From CAZQRP01 sp964596125 (GTDB lineage Bacteria > Chloroflexota > Dehalococcoidia > GIF9 > UBA5629), in the NCBI GenBank assembly GCA_964596125.1, contig CAZQRP010000019.1, forward strand, positions 1 to 63,547: a stretch of DNA of 63,547 bases, given 5' to 3'. A program made the position numbers and the translations under genes. The notes below the pieces were generated by a model. The model ran no database searches. It was not told the DNA's origin and saw only the letters and a program-made list of their open reading frames with translations. Position 1 is the first letter of the stretch; every line of letters begins with the position of its first letter. Below are positions 44,080 to 52,114 of the stretch, in pieces.

Positions 44080-44400
44080 TCATCTTTTAGCTGCAGCCAT
44101 TATAGCTTCAATGGTCTTGATGTACCCGGTACAACAGCAGAGGTTTCCGGATATACCTCTTGTAACTTCTTCCTTAGTTGGAGGTGGATTCTTATCAAGC
44201 ATTGCCTTGGCTGAGAGTATCATCCCTGGCGTACAGAATCCACACTGAATAGCACCATGCTGAATAAAGGATTCATTAAGTGGATCTAGCTCTCTACCTT
44301 TAGCCGGTCCTTCGATAGTAAGGATATCCCGTCCTTGAGCGTCTAGAGCCAGGACCGGGCAGGAAAGGACCGGTGTACCATCCATAATTGACCTGCCCAA
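44080..44400 (-). pseudogene. C-terminal fragment of a xanthine dehydrogenase/CODH-type [2Fe-2S] subunit
   Basis: The C-terminal [2Fe-2S] domain is intact: IQHGAIQCGFCTPGMILSAKAML and GNLCCCTGYIKTIEAI (usually GNLCRCTGY). The N-terminal plant-ferredoxin domain with its four cysteines is missing; the frame starts at MDGTPVLSCPVLAL with unrelated DNA upstream. No large molybdenum subunit is adjacent. It is a decayed relic, although the remaining domain could still be translated. Confidence 0.75.
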
Positions 44401-44547
44401 AAAGTGATATCAGTTGTTTCCTCGTTACAATGGTTAAAATAGCTACAGGAACTAATCCATTTCTTATCTTCATAAGACACTGTTACAGGTGTCCGCGATC
44501 TATCTAAACTAGCTCAACGCTGAAAATGATAGGGAATACGTTGATTC

Positions 44548-44660
44548 AGAGGTTGCTGAAAAACTCGGATTCAACCCCCTGTATCCCCCAATCTTGGGGG
44601 AATTTTGAGGCTGGGGGACACCCCCAGACCCCTGTCCTGCACCTCTTTTCAGCAGCCTCT
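44548..44660. mobile_element. MITE-like element with 15-bp terminal inverted repeats
   Basis: AGAGGTTGCTGAAAA at 44548-44562 and TTTTCAGCAGCCTCT at 44646-44660 are inverted repeats with one mismatch. The 113-bp interval is non-coding and has internal palindromes (CCCCCAATCTTGGGGG and TGGGGGACACCCCCA). Size, terminal repeats and internal hairpins fit a miniature inverted-repeat element. A partial match to one end, TTTTTCAGCAGGCTCC, occurs near 21582. Confidence 0.65.
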
Positions 44661-44873
44661 CACCATTGGAGTGATAACAAATTGTAGAGAGGGGCCTCCA
44701 GCCAGCAATACCGCATCATTTATATCCTGGTATCAGGCCTGACGGTTAAGCACTCATGCTGCAACAGGAGCACCAGTTCATGCTGTACATTTCTGTTACC
44801 ACGGGTCTCTAATAAAGTACTCGTTACCTGAATGTTGTTCACTGGACAACTGAGAAGTAGTAGAATATGAGAA

Positions 44874-45635
44874 ATGGACTTTTTCAGGAGATCGGTAATC
44901 TCTGGTGGCAAAAATGGTGCCCGCAAAGTAGCTGATTCTTCGCGGAAATATGCCGGCCAGGCGCAGACCCAGGCGAAAGAATGGACGCAACTGACAGCAA
45001 GGAAGCTGTCTGCAAGCCGTAAGAAACTTCCTGGCACGCTCAGAAAGCAGTTTCTTGACGGACTCAAGGTCATTATACCGCTCGGTGTCACCATATTTAT
45101 ACTGGTATGGATTTTCGGTAAGATCGACAGTATATTGCAGCCGATAATCAGGTCTATAGCTGGTCGCACCATTCCCGGTGTTGGTTTTGCAATCACAATT
45201 ATACTGATTCTCATCGCTGGAGCCGTAGTCGGCAACGTTGCCGGACGTAAATTAATCCGCTACAGTGAGTCCCTGCTGTCAAAAATACCTATTGTTCGCC
45301 AGCTATACTACGGTATTAAACAGATTGTGGACAGTTTTTCATCACAGGACAAGGGCGGTTTTACGAGGGTAGTAATGATAGAATTTCCCAAGGCAGGCAT
45401 GAAGACAATCGCTTTTGTCACCAACGAGTATGTGGACCAATCTGGTAAGCGAATGCTCAATGTATTTATTCCCACCGCACCAAATCCAACGTCGGGCTTT
45501 CTCCAGATAGTGAAAGAAGAGGAAGTTACTGCTACCGATATCTCAATCGATGACGCTTTAAAGATGGTGATGTCTGCGGGCAAGGTATCGGCCGGGGGAA
45601 TTACTAAAAGTTTCGGCAGTGATAAATCCAAATAG
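44874..45635 (+). CDS. DUF502 family membrane protein
   Basis: A 253-residue protein. A basic N-terminal segment is followed by two transmembrane helices (about 62-85 and 100-125) around LRKQFLDGLKVIIPLGVTIFIL and GVGFAITIILILIAGAVVG. Then comes the DUF502 hallmark IPIVRQLYYGIKQIVDSFSS...GFTRVVMIEFPKAGMKTIAFVT and FIPTAPNPTSGFLQIVKEEEV. Function unknown; the family is common in environmental bacteria. No strong ribosome-binding site. Confidence 0.9.
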   Translation: MDFFRRSVISGGKNGARKVADSSRKYAGQAQTQAKEWTQLTARKLSASRKKLPGTLRKQFLDGLKVIIPLGVTIFILVWIFGKIDSILQPIIRSIAGRTIPGVGFAITIILILIAGAVVGNVAGRKLIRYSESLLSKIPIVRQLYYGIKQIVDSFSSQDKGGFTRVVMIEFPKAGMKTIAFVTNEYVDQSGKRMLNVFIPTAPNPTSGFLQIVKEEEVTATDISIDDALKMVMSAGKVSAGGITKSFGSDKSK

Positions 45636-45674
45636 TAGAGATTCGGGGAATATAGTCCTGGAAACACATATCAG

Positions 45675-46088
45675 TTACGGTTCTTTGAGTGGTTCTTGCG
45701 CTAAAATACAGGAAACATACTCGCTGCCGGTGCTGACGATGTCGCCGTTCGGAAGCGCCGCTTCCATTCCCAGAACATGGTGTCTGGTCACTCCGTATTG
45801 AACCGTATTTGTTTCACCCGCATTTGAGGCTATAGTACCTGCAATTGTGGCGGACATTTCACCAAGATGGAGAGGGTAGTAAAGGCCGTGGTGCACTACC
45901 TCCGCATGAAGGTCGGATAAAGGTACGCCAGCTTCAACAGTAGCAACGAAATTGTCTCTATCGATTTTCAGAATGTGGTTCATAAGCTCCAGTGAGAGCA
46001 CGATACAGCCGTAAAGCGGTATACAGCCGCCACTATATATTCGGTGCGTGTGCCGGATGCGGATAGCCGGTGTGTATTCAGGCAACAA
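45675..46088 (-). pseudogene. Fragment of a GlcD-type FAD-binding oxidase
   Basis: 137 residues resembling the PCMH FAD-binding domain of glycolate/D-lactate dehydrogenase: ILKIDRDNFVATVEAGVPLSDLHAEV and LYYPLHLGEMSATIAGTIASNAGETNTVQYG are clear. The front of the FAD domain is replaced by unrelated sequence and the catalytic C-terminal domain is missing. The first codons overlap the 3' end of the nitroreductase gene by 11 bp. A gene relic. Confidence 0.75.
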
Positions 46089-46647
46089 TGATATCGTTCA
46101 AGGAGCGTTTGGGCACATGGTGTATATCTTTGCTATCCCTCCAATATTTGATGTTACCGTCCGGCCCGACCGTGTCTACTACCACGGTCTCTTTGGGCTT
46201 ACCGATGGCCAGAACAAGGAGTATTTCATAGCGTAGCGGTATCCGCAGTGTCTCACGGAGCTCCTGTCTATTTACACTAGCGATGATGCAGCCACCAAGC
46301 CCTTTCTCGGTTGCACTCAGGAGTATGTTTTGGGCCGCGATTCCATGGTCGCAGCCAAAAGTCTCGGTTATCTCTGTATCCCCGAGTATGATTATGTATG
46401 CCGATGGCCTTTCTCCTTCGCCCGGGCCGGGCCATTCTGTAAGGTAGCCGGCCCAGCTAAGATATGGAAATATCGATGCATTCTTTTGCGGATCACAGGA
46501 GGGTATATACTTGAGCGGCTGCAAATTGCGTGATGAGGCAGACAGTCTTGCCAGGTCGATAAGCTGGCGCAGTGTCTCCGGTTCAATGGCGACGTCCTGG
46601 TAAAACCGCCGGTAGCTTCTACTCTTCAGGACTAGCTCTTCAATCAT
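46078..46647 (-). CDS. Nitroreductase family protein
   Basis: A 189-residue FMN oxidoreductase. RSYRRFYQD (residues 10-18) begins the FMN site; LARLSASSRNLQPLKYIP and the C-terminal ATEKGLGGCIIASVNRQELRETLRIP and LVLAIGKPKETV are conserved blocks. The ATG at 46647 has AAGGAGATCGAG immediately before it and is preferred to an ATG 14 codons upstream. Reduces nitro compounds or quinones, or acts in flavin chemistry; the substrate is unknown. Confidence 0.88.
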   Translation of the reverse strand: MIEELVLKSRSYRRFYQDVAIEPETLRQLIDLARLSASSRNLQPLKYIPSCDPQKNASIFPYLSWAGYLTEWPGPGEGERPSAYIIILGDTEITETFGCDHGIAAQNILLSATEKGLGGCIIASVNRQELRETLRIPLRYEILLVLAIGKPKETVVVDTVGPDGNIKYWRDSKDIHHVPKRSLNDIIVA

Positions 46648-46886
46648 CTCGATCTCCTTCTTATTTAACTCGGTTTCATAGAAAAACAATTGTTGACAAT
46701 GGTGAATTGCAGCAGTTCACAACCGCTGGACATGATCGGATTATGCTGGTTGGCTCTCCTGCCTTTCACATAGTAGCATTAACTCGGGCCTTGAGCAATC
46801 CCGCAGCGCTTCATCATAGGGTAGAAGTTTTGCCCTGGTAGGAGGATGATAGGTGACGGGAATTTGCTGGTAAGAGTGTGGTATTG

Positions 46887-46915
46887 TTGCATTGACAAAA
46901 TACCATTGGTATAAT
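46887..46915 (+). promoter_or_regulatory. Possible promoter with overlapping palindrome
   Basis: TTGCAT, 17-bp spacer, TATAAT (46910-46915), 117 nt before the acidic-protein gene that precedes the tRNA cluster. A perfect ATACCA/TGGTAT palindrome (one central base) overlaps the -10 box, so repression at this site is conceivable. The -35 match is poor. The rest of 46648-47031 shows nothing further. Confidence 0.4.
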
Positions 46916-47031
46916 TTCAATTAGTGTAGAGGTGGCTCAGTTGGGAGGTTGATAGGTATGGAGAAGCATTACTGTGGTCGATATACCGTTGTGAGTTCAT
47001 CTGCATAGGAATATCGAGAGAGGGTTAAAAA

Positions 47032-47661
47032 GTGGCTCAAAAGCCTAAGAAGAGTGTAATACAGAATATTATTAAGAACCTTGTTGATTCTGAGATTCCC
47101 GGTATACAGGCTGTGGTCAAGGAACTGTCTGACTGGACCAAGCAACTGGAGGAGCGTAGCTGGAAGATTAAGCACTATGCCAGTGAAATCGAGAATGTGT
47201 CGGCGCAGGAAGCGGCGGAAGCTCCGGAAGAGGCCAGCCTTGCTGAGCTTGTGCGGGATCTGGAAAAGACCCTGGTTCAGTTACGGCAGGAGCCGGGGGC
47301 TGCTGCTCCGGCGCAACCGGAAGTTCCTAAAGCTAAACCGGAAATTATTGAAGCCAGGGTTGAAGAGAAGCCCGAAATAAAGGAGAGGGCGGACCTGGTA
47401 CCGGCAGCCGAACCTGAGGCAGCAAAGGAACCAGAGGCAATAAAGGAGCCTGAGGCAATAAAGGAACCAGAGGCAGTCAAGGAACCTGAGGCAGTCAAGG
47501 AACTGGAAGAAGTAAAGGAACCTGAGGAAGTGGAAGAATCTGAGAAAATAGAGGAGTTGAAGAGGAAATTAGAGGAGATGCAAAGAGGAGGTTCCGGTGC
47601 GGGGGGTGAGACTTTTACTACCCCCGAGGGTTTTATAGTGAGAAGGAGAGGGCGTCGTTAG
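47032..47661 (+). CDS. Acidic repeat-containing coiled-coil protein
   Basis: A 209-residue protein of unknown function. The N-terminal 75 residues are helical (IIKNLVDSEIPGIQAVVKEL...). Residues about 120-180 consist of six-residue repeats of the EPEAIK/EPEAVK type, with the DNA itself repeating in 18-bp units. The C-terminus is a short basic segment (GFIVRRRGRR). The start is GTG. The stop lies 9 nt before tRNA-Arg, so it may share a transcript with the tRNA cluster. Confidence 0.7.
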   Translation: MAQKPKKSVIQNIIKNLVDSEIPGIQAVVKELSDWTKQLEERSWKIKHYASEIENVSAQEAAEAPEEASLAELVRDLEKTLVQLRQEPGAAAPAQPEVPKAKPEIIEARVEEKPEIKERADLVPAAEPEAAKEPEAIKEPEAIKEPEAVKEPEAVKELEEVKEPEEVEESEKIEELKRKLEEMQRGGSGAGGETFTTPEGFIVRRRGRR

Positions 47662-47670
47662 GGGCGTAAT

Positions 47671-47743
47671 GCCCCTGTAGCTCAGAGGATAGAGCAGCGG
47701 TTTCCTAAACCGCGTGTCGGGCGTTCGAATCGCCCCAGGGGTA
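47671..47743 (+). tRNA. tRNA-Arg (anticodon CCT)
   Basis: Anticodon stem GCGGT/ACCGC with loop TTCCTAA; T-arm GGGCGTTCGAATCGCCC; acceptor GCCCCTG/CAGGGGT with a terminal G-U pair; CCA not encoded. First of six clustered tRNAs. Confidence 0.95.
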
Positions 47744-47773
47744 CTTTAATGGAGCGCAGTACTGTAAAGTTAC

Positions 47774-47846
47774 AGGGGTGTAGCTCAGTTGGGAGAGCAG
47801 CGGTCTCCAAAACCGCAGGTCGCGGGTTCGAGCCCTGCCACCCCTG
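47774..47846 (+). tRNA. tRNA-Trp (anticodon CCA)
   Basis: Anticodon stem GCGGT/ACCGC, loop CTCCAAA; acceptor AGGGGTG/CACCCCT; discriminator G as expected for Trp; CCA encoded at 47847-47849. Confidence 0.95.
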
Positions 47847-47851
47847 CCAGC

Positions 47852-47935
47852 GCCGAGGTGGTGGAATAGGTAGACACGCCATCTTGAGGGGGTGGTGAGC
47901 GTAAGCTCGTAGGAGTTCAAATCTCCTCCTCGGCA
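47852..47935 (+). tRNA. tRNA-Leu (anticodon GAG)
   Basis: Class II tRNA with a long variable arm (GTGAGCGTAAGCTCGT). Anticodon loop TTGAGGG; acceptor GCCGAGG/CCTCGGC; discriminator A; CCA encoded. Confidence 0.94.
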
Positions 47936-47991
47936 CCACAAGCTATCGATAGCAACAGAAAAGAGAGAAACTGTCTTTCCTGGGTGGGATA

Positions 47992-48012
47992 AGCTCCCGG
48001 TATCCGGGAGCT
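47992..48012 (+). repeat. Strong hairpin directly before tRNA-Gly
   Basis: AGCTCCCGG / CCGGGAGCT, perfect 9-bp stem with TAT loop, ending 4 nt before the tRNA-Gly 5' end. No U run. Perhaps an RNA-processing or attenuation element in the tRNA transcript. Confidence 0.6.
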
Positions 48013-48016
48013 GATT

Positions 48017-48088
48017 GCGGAAGTAGTTCAGTGGTAGAACGCCTCCTTGCCAAGGAGGAAGTCGCGAGTTCGAATCTCGTCTTCCGCT
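48017..48088 (+). tRNA. tRNA-Gly (anticodon GCC)
   Basis: Anticodon stem CCTCC/GGAGG, loop TTGCCAA; acceptor GCGGAAG/CTTCCGC; discriminator T; CCA encoded at 48089-48091. Confidence 0.96.
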
Positions 48089-48102
48089 CCATAGTTTTTT
48101 AA

Positions 48103-48175
48103 GGCGGCGTAGCCAAGAGGATAAGGCGGGGGTCTGCAAAACCCCTATTCAGCGGTTCGAATCCGCTCGCCGCCT
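48103..48175 (+). tRNA. tRNA-Cys (anticodon GCA)
   Basis: Anticodon stem GGGGT/ACCCC, loop CTGCAAA; acceptor GGCGGCG/CGCCGCC; discriminator T, typical of Cys; CCA not encoded. Confidence 0.95.
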
Positions 48176-48185
48176 CAGGTTTTTT

Positions 48186-48268
48186 GCCGAGGTGGCGGAA
48201 TGGTAGACGCGGCGGACTTAAAATCCGCTTCCCGCAAGGGAGTGGGGGTTCGAGTCCCTTCCTCGGCA
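48186..48268 (+). tRNA. tRNA-Leu (anticodon TAA)
   Basis: Class II tRNA with variable arm TTCCCGCAAGGGAG. Anticodon stem GCGGA/TCCGC, loop CTTAAAA; acceptor GCCGAGG/CCTCGGC; CCA encoded. It borders the accessory block that begins at 48.4 kb. Confidence 0.95.
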
Positions 48269-48419
48269 CCAGCATGTTTTTACGATTGAGCCTGATGCCT
48301 GATTTGTTGCCTGTTTTGATGTCATTTTATTGATTTTGCTTAACAAATTGGTTAGCTTCAATTACGTTCGAAAAATTGCTTAACTCTACGATCAAAAAGT
48401 TGCTTAACTTTTTCATCTT

Positions 48420-48611
48420 TTACCTCCTATCATCTCCACGATCAACACCAATATTCGTTGGCCTCATCAACTCCTCAAAGTCCTGCTTGTTGATCCACCA
48501 CTGTTTACCTAGCTTCTTGCCTGGTATCTTGCCCTCACGGAGCCAACGCTGGACGGTTAGAATATTCAACTTTAACATTTTAGCGATTTCCTCAGCAGTG
48601 TAGAACTCCAT
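48420..48611 (-). CDS. Excisionase-type HTH DNA-binding protein
   Basis: A 63-residue MerR-like/excisionase domain: FYTAEEIAKMLKLNILTVQRWLREGKIPGKKLGKQWWINKQDFEEL. Such proteins bind DNA as excisionases or small regulators and often mark the edge of mobile DNA. It is the first gene after the tRNA cluster. No integrase lies beside it. Confidence 0.85.
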   Translation of the reverse strand: MEFYTAEEIAKMLKLNILTVQRWLREGKIPGKKLGKQWWINKQDFEELMRPTNIGVDRGDDRR

Positions 48612-48756
48612 CTCTTAGCTTCGCTTTAATTGCTATACAATACTATAACTTATCTTACCATGCATATTCGTATGTTGCAAGATGACTTTAGTCCTACCAT
48701 CCAATAGCTTATCAATATGATATAATTTTGTCATTCATTAGGGTGAGGATAGCATA

Positions 48757-49470
48757 ATGAGCTGGGAACAGAGGCTATGGGGCTGGAGAAAGTGGCTTTT
48801 TTGGACGGGGATAGGTTTAGGAATCATAATTGGGATCATCGTAGGATATACCACGTCCAACATCCGTTGGGGTTCAATATCTGGTGTAATTATAGCTATC
48901 GTACCAAATGTAATTACGGTTTATGGGCTTGGGAAGGGCATTGCTCATGCTATAAAACTAGGATGGAAACAGGCTGAGTTAAACATACTAGAGAAGCAGA
49001 GGAGCATTCAGCGGCTTCTAAAAATAGATCAATGGCAACGAGATCATATATACGGTTATTTTAAAAGTTATGTAGAATCAGTTAACTATAAGGGATTAGC
49101 AACTACTGCACCTCATGTAGTATTGAGAGTTAAATTCTTTAATCTTTCAGTATTTGAATGTAAAATTACCCATTGGAAGTTACATTTTGAGCGTGATGAT
49201 AGCCAGATGAATTGCATGGGTAAAGTCTGTCAACTGCGGCCTCAAGGTGGAGAGTTAGAAGCTAAAATTGAGGCATGTAAATCTACGAGCATTGACATGA
49301 GACTAGATATAGAGGCAGCAATTGTTGAACTCATAAAGGAATCAAGCATTAATAAGAATGAAGTTCATTTTCATATGCATATAGACTGGCAAATAGAATT
49401 AGAAGAGATAGGAACTCATGCCTATCGAGATTATCTATCATATACTGGGTTGCCTAACCTGGCAGTATGA
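48757..49470 (+). CDS. Hypothetical membrane protein with soluble beta-rich domain
   Basis: 237 residues. Two N-terminal transmembrane helices (about 14-32 and 40-62), a helical linker, then a predicted beta-sandwich-like part (HVVLRVKFFNLSVFECKITHWKLHFERDD ...). No family recognised. Its architecture resembles the broken gene at 54352. GGGTGAGGATAG lies before the ATG, and TATAAT at 48721-48726 is a possible -10. Confidence 0.65.
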   Translation: MSWEQRLWGWRKWLFWTGIGLGIIIGIIVGYTTSNIRWGSISGVIIAIVPNVITVYGLGKGIAHAIKLGWKQAELNILEKQRSIQRLLKIDQWQRDHIYGYFKSYVESVNYKGLATTAPHVVLRVKFFNLSVFECKITHWKLHFERDDSQMNCMGKVCQLRPQGGELEAKIEACKSTSIDMRLDIEAAIVELIKESSINKNEVHFHMHIDWQIELEEIGTHAYRDYLSYTGLPNLAV

Positions 49471-49490
49471 ACTAGTCAATCTCTGGAGTA

Positions 49491-50351
49491 TTAATCTATC
49501 TCAACAGATATTACCGTTTTCCCGTTAGTAGGATCACGCCAAGCCTTAACTACTATCACACCATCATTCCGTGTCGTAACACATTTCCTTTTAATAATAC
49601 CTCTACTCCTAGAGTGGACAGACCAGCCGGTTGTAACCTGATCATACCGGCTTGTAGCGCTCGTGTCACAATACGGCCCATCCGAAATCACAGTTAATAA
49701 TGGACGAAAGTGGCTGAATAGGTCTACACAGTAGCCTGATTGTCTACCGTGATGAGGGGCAAGGAAAATGTCAGCGCCCTTAATTGCCTGTGTGAAGTCT
49801 GATCGTTCAAGTAGCTCATTCCAAGATGGTGGCTCATTGTCGCCTGGTAAAATAATCTTGCAGTTCAAATAGGAGATTACTGTCACAAGGCTATGATTGT
49901 TCAGATTAGAGCGTCCACAGGAATAAGGTTGGAAGATGCTGATAGTTACTCCACCATTATTTTGAGGGAATTCTGGATTATCTGCATCTGGCGTTGGCCT
50001 ATTATATCTCTTATTAATTTCTAAATACTTATCAATAATCTCCTCGTTAGCGCTTTGGTTTCCTGCCCAAATATCACTTTCCGATAGATGTTTTGGGCGA
50101 TTAATGTTTATTGGGCTAAGTAGGTCGAAGTTTACAATGTCATCCAAATGATCAGCGTGGGGATGTGTTATCAGAGCTTCATCAAGCTGTCTGAGGCCAT
50201 AGTTATTATATAAATGGTGGAAGGGACTAAAGCTGCTATCACCAGAACCCCATGAGCCAGAGCCTAAGTCTTGGACAAGATGCTTAGGCGCTGGCGTTTT
50301 AATATATGTTGAGCTTCCGTGTTGAACATCCCAAAAAACAACTTCTAGCAT
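49491..50351 (-). CDS. ComEC/Rec2-like MBL-fold hydrolase
   Basis: A 286-residue soluble MBL protein. THPHADHLDD holds H63, H65, D67 and H68; IILPGDNEPP and FLAPHHGRQSGY supply the remaining metal ligands. This is the free ComEC-type C-terminal domain, which in stand-alone form is found beside toxins and defence genes and may act as a nuclease or phosphodiesterase. It is downstream of, and 21 nt from, a membrane-protein gene on the same strand. No signal peptide. Confidence 0.85.
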   Translation of the reverse strand: MLEVVFWDVQHGSSTYIKTPAPKHLVQDLGSGSWGSGDSSFSPFHHLYNNYGLRQLDEALITHPHADHLDDIVNFDLLSPININRPKHLSESDIWAGNQSANEEIIDKYLEINKRYNRPTPDADNPEFPQNNGGVTISIFQPYSCGRSNLNNHSLVTVISYLNCKIILPGDNEPPSWNELLERSDFTQAIKGADIFLAPHHGRQSGYCVDLFSHFRPLLTVISDGPYCDTSATSRYDQVTTGWSVHSRSRGIIKRKCVTTRNDGVIVVKAWRDPTNGKTVISVEID

Positions 50352-50372
50352 ATTCCCCTCCCAGTTAACCAG

Positions 50373-50996
50373 TTACTGGGCCTCGTTAATACGGGCCAAT
50401 TCAGCGATATTGGCAAAGAGTTCTCTTGCATAATGAATTCCAGAACGATGCATTCTATAGATCGAGATGCCTATTATCACCACTACTGTGGGATAGACTA
50501 TGCCAGGGCTAAGGGGTGACTTCCAGGCAAATAATGCAATAATTATCCCTGCTGCTATCAGGCCTCTAAACATACCATAGGTTCCATTAAAGAATTGCAT
50601 CCTGGGCGCTCGCCCACTGGTATATACTGTTGAGCGGGCTTGAGCGACGAGGCGGGGCCACTTATCTACAGTTAAAGAGTCTGGGGAGCTGCCACAGAAG
50701 TTAGCCACAGCATCCTTTGCCAGTGGAAATGTCTTTTTATCCGGCCTGGTCATAGGCCAGTCTGTAGGCATCCCCTTCCAGGCTTTCCAGTAAAGGCTCT
50801 CACAGCCATTCCCTAGGGCTTGAATCAGATGTCCCAATACATATGCAGTAAGGAGGTGAACACCTAAAGCCCCTCCGCTCTTAGGGATCAGTAAGAAATC
50901 TATGGAACCTATGTCAAACAGAATACCGGTAGCGATTAGAAGCATGGAACCTGGTAGGATTATGCCAACGAATTCATAGAAGTCAAATGCTCTCAT
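50373..50996 (-). CDS. Hypothetical polytopic membrane protein paired with the MBL hydrolase
   Basis: 207 residues with hydrophobic segments at about 10-30, 43-62, 140-160 and 165-183. The start MRAFDFYEFVGIILPGSMLLIATG resembles N-termini of membrane proteins found in defence neighbourhoods (impression only). No enzymatic motif. It precedes the MBL gene by 21 nt, so the two are likely an operon: membrane sensor or effector plus hydrolase. Confidence 0.6.
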   Translation of the reverse strand: MRAFDFYEFVGIILPGSMLLIATGILFDIGSIDFLLIPKSGGALGVHLLTAYVLGHLIQALGNGCESLYWKAWKGMPTDWPMTRPDKKTFPLAKDAVANFCGSSPDSLTVDKWPRLVAQARSTVYTSGRAPRMQFFNGTYGMFRGLIAAGIIIALFAWKSPLSPGIVYPTVVVIIGISIYRMHRSGIHYARELFANIAELARINEAQ

Positions 50997-51510
50997 TAAG
51001 TTCTAGAATACATATGGTTAGGAGATTAGTCAATATATCCTCCCCTAAGCCCCTCCCAGGTTCATAATTTGACCGAGAAAGGGTCTGTAATAGTTTTTGA
51101 GGGAATCATATAGGTCATGCTGAATCTACAATTTATATCTCATTTATCGAAATAATCACCTATGATAAGGCATTTATTACCAAAAAATTCACATTGGAGC
51201 CGCATATAAAAGGTGATCCGCCGCCGGAGGGGGCCGAACGGGGGATAATTCTAAACTGATCGTAAATCCGTGTGAATTTCCCCGTAGTGGGCTTATTTTT
51301 AAACGGTTGTGAGTCCTATAGGGGAGTATAAGCCCCTCATTTCTTACCCAGCAGAGGGATCACACGTAAAAAGTGGGCACCCAACATACCCCGATACTTG
51401 ATACTCCGTAACATCCAACATTTACTTATACGTAGTGCTATAATAAAGAAAAATAGAATATATATTTATGTCCATCTCTGAAACGTATTTACATTCAAGG
51501 AGGGATCATA
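50997..51510. other. Intergenic region, no gene seen
   Basis: 514 bp upstream of the DUF5343/HEPN genes. It contains a short GC-rich patch (around 51219-51245) and a TATAAT box at 51439-51444 without a good -35. No supported gene. Confidence 0.4.
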
Positions 51511-52110
51511 ATGGAGAAAGCACCCTATACACCTAACCCAGTAAATATAAAGAGATTTCTACAGAAGATGCAGGATTGGGGCATCCCACCCAAATTAGAT
51601 GTGGCGTATTTAAAAACGCTTGGATTCAAAAGCAGCAATGATCGATATATCCCTGGTATTTTAAAGTTACTAGGGTTCCTAGATTCTAATGGTGTTCCTC
51701 AGAGTATATGGAATGATTATAAAGATAAGAAAAAAGCACCGGCAGTTTTAGCATCGGCCATCAGGAATGCTTACAGTGATCTTTTCAATAGATTTCCCGA
51801 TGCAAATAAAGCAGATGTCTCAACAATTCAGAACTATTTTAGTTCAAAATTTGGCGCTTCTGGGATTGTAGCAAGGCTTGCAGAACAAACCTTTAAGAAC
51901 TTATGCGAAATGGCAGATTTTGAGGCTGTGCCTGTAGTTGAAGGTGCCACACCACCTGCTATTCCGGCCATAGAAAAGGTTGCCAAGACGGCAACTGGTT
52001 CAAAGGAAGTTACGATCAATATTAATATTCAGTTACAGTTACCTGCCACAGAGGATGCAACCATATACGATAACCTTTTTAGTGCTTTGAAAAAACATCT
52101 CTTTTCTTAA
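51511..52110 (+). CDS. DUF5343-like protein
   Basis: 199 residues. The N-terminal part (YTPNPVNIKRFLQKMQDWGIPPKLDVAYLKTLGFKSSNDRYIPGILKLLGFLDSNGVP) matches the winged-helix-like DUF5343 pattern; the middle is helical (RNAYSDLFNRFPDANKADVSTIQNYF) and the C-terminus is a short beta segment. AAGGAGGG precedes the ATG. The next gene starts 4 nt after its stop, so the two are translationally coupled. Its partner has a HEPN-like motif, suggesting a regulator or antitoxin role (inference). Confidence 0.7.
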   Translation: MEKAPYTPNPVNIKRFLQKMQDWGIPPKLDVAYLKTLGFKSSNDRYIPGILKLLGFLDSNGVPQSIWNDYKDKKKAPAVLASAIRNAYSDLFNRFPDANKADVSTIQNYFSSKFGASGIVARLAEQTFKNLCEMADFEAVPVVEGATPPAIPAIEKVAKTATGSKEVTININIQLQLPATEDATIYDNLFSALKKHLFS

Positions 52111-52114
52111 GACA

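Noticed and set aside
46892..46915. TTGACA with TATAAT as a consensus promoter
   Set aside because: The two boxes are only 12 bp apart, too close; a weaker -35 (TTGCAT) at 17 bp is listed instead with low confidence.
47440..47540. Regular short repeats as a possible CRISPR or minisatellite
   Set aside because: Units are 18 bp without spacers and lie in frame in the acidic protein gene; it is a coding repeat.
47682..48139. Minus-strand open frames across the tRNA cluster
   Set aside because: They are antisense to four good tRNAs and have the amino acid look of reversed tRNA sequence.
48186..48268. tRNA-Leu(TAA) as attachment site for the accessory block
   Set aside because: No second copy of its 3' end was found between 48.3 and 57 kb by eye.
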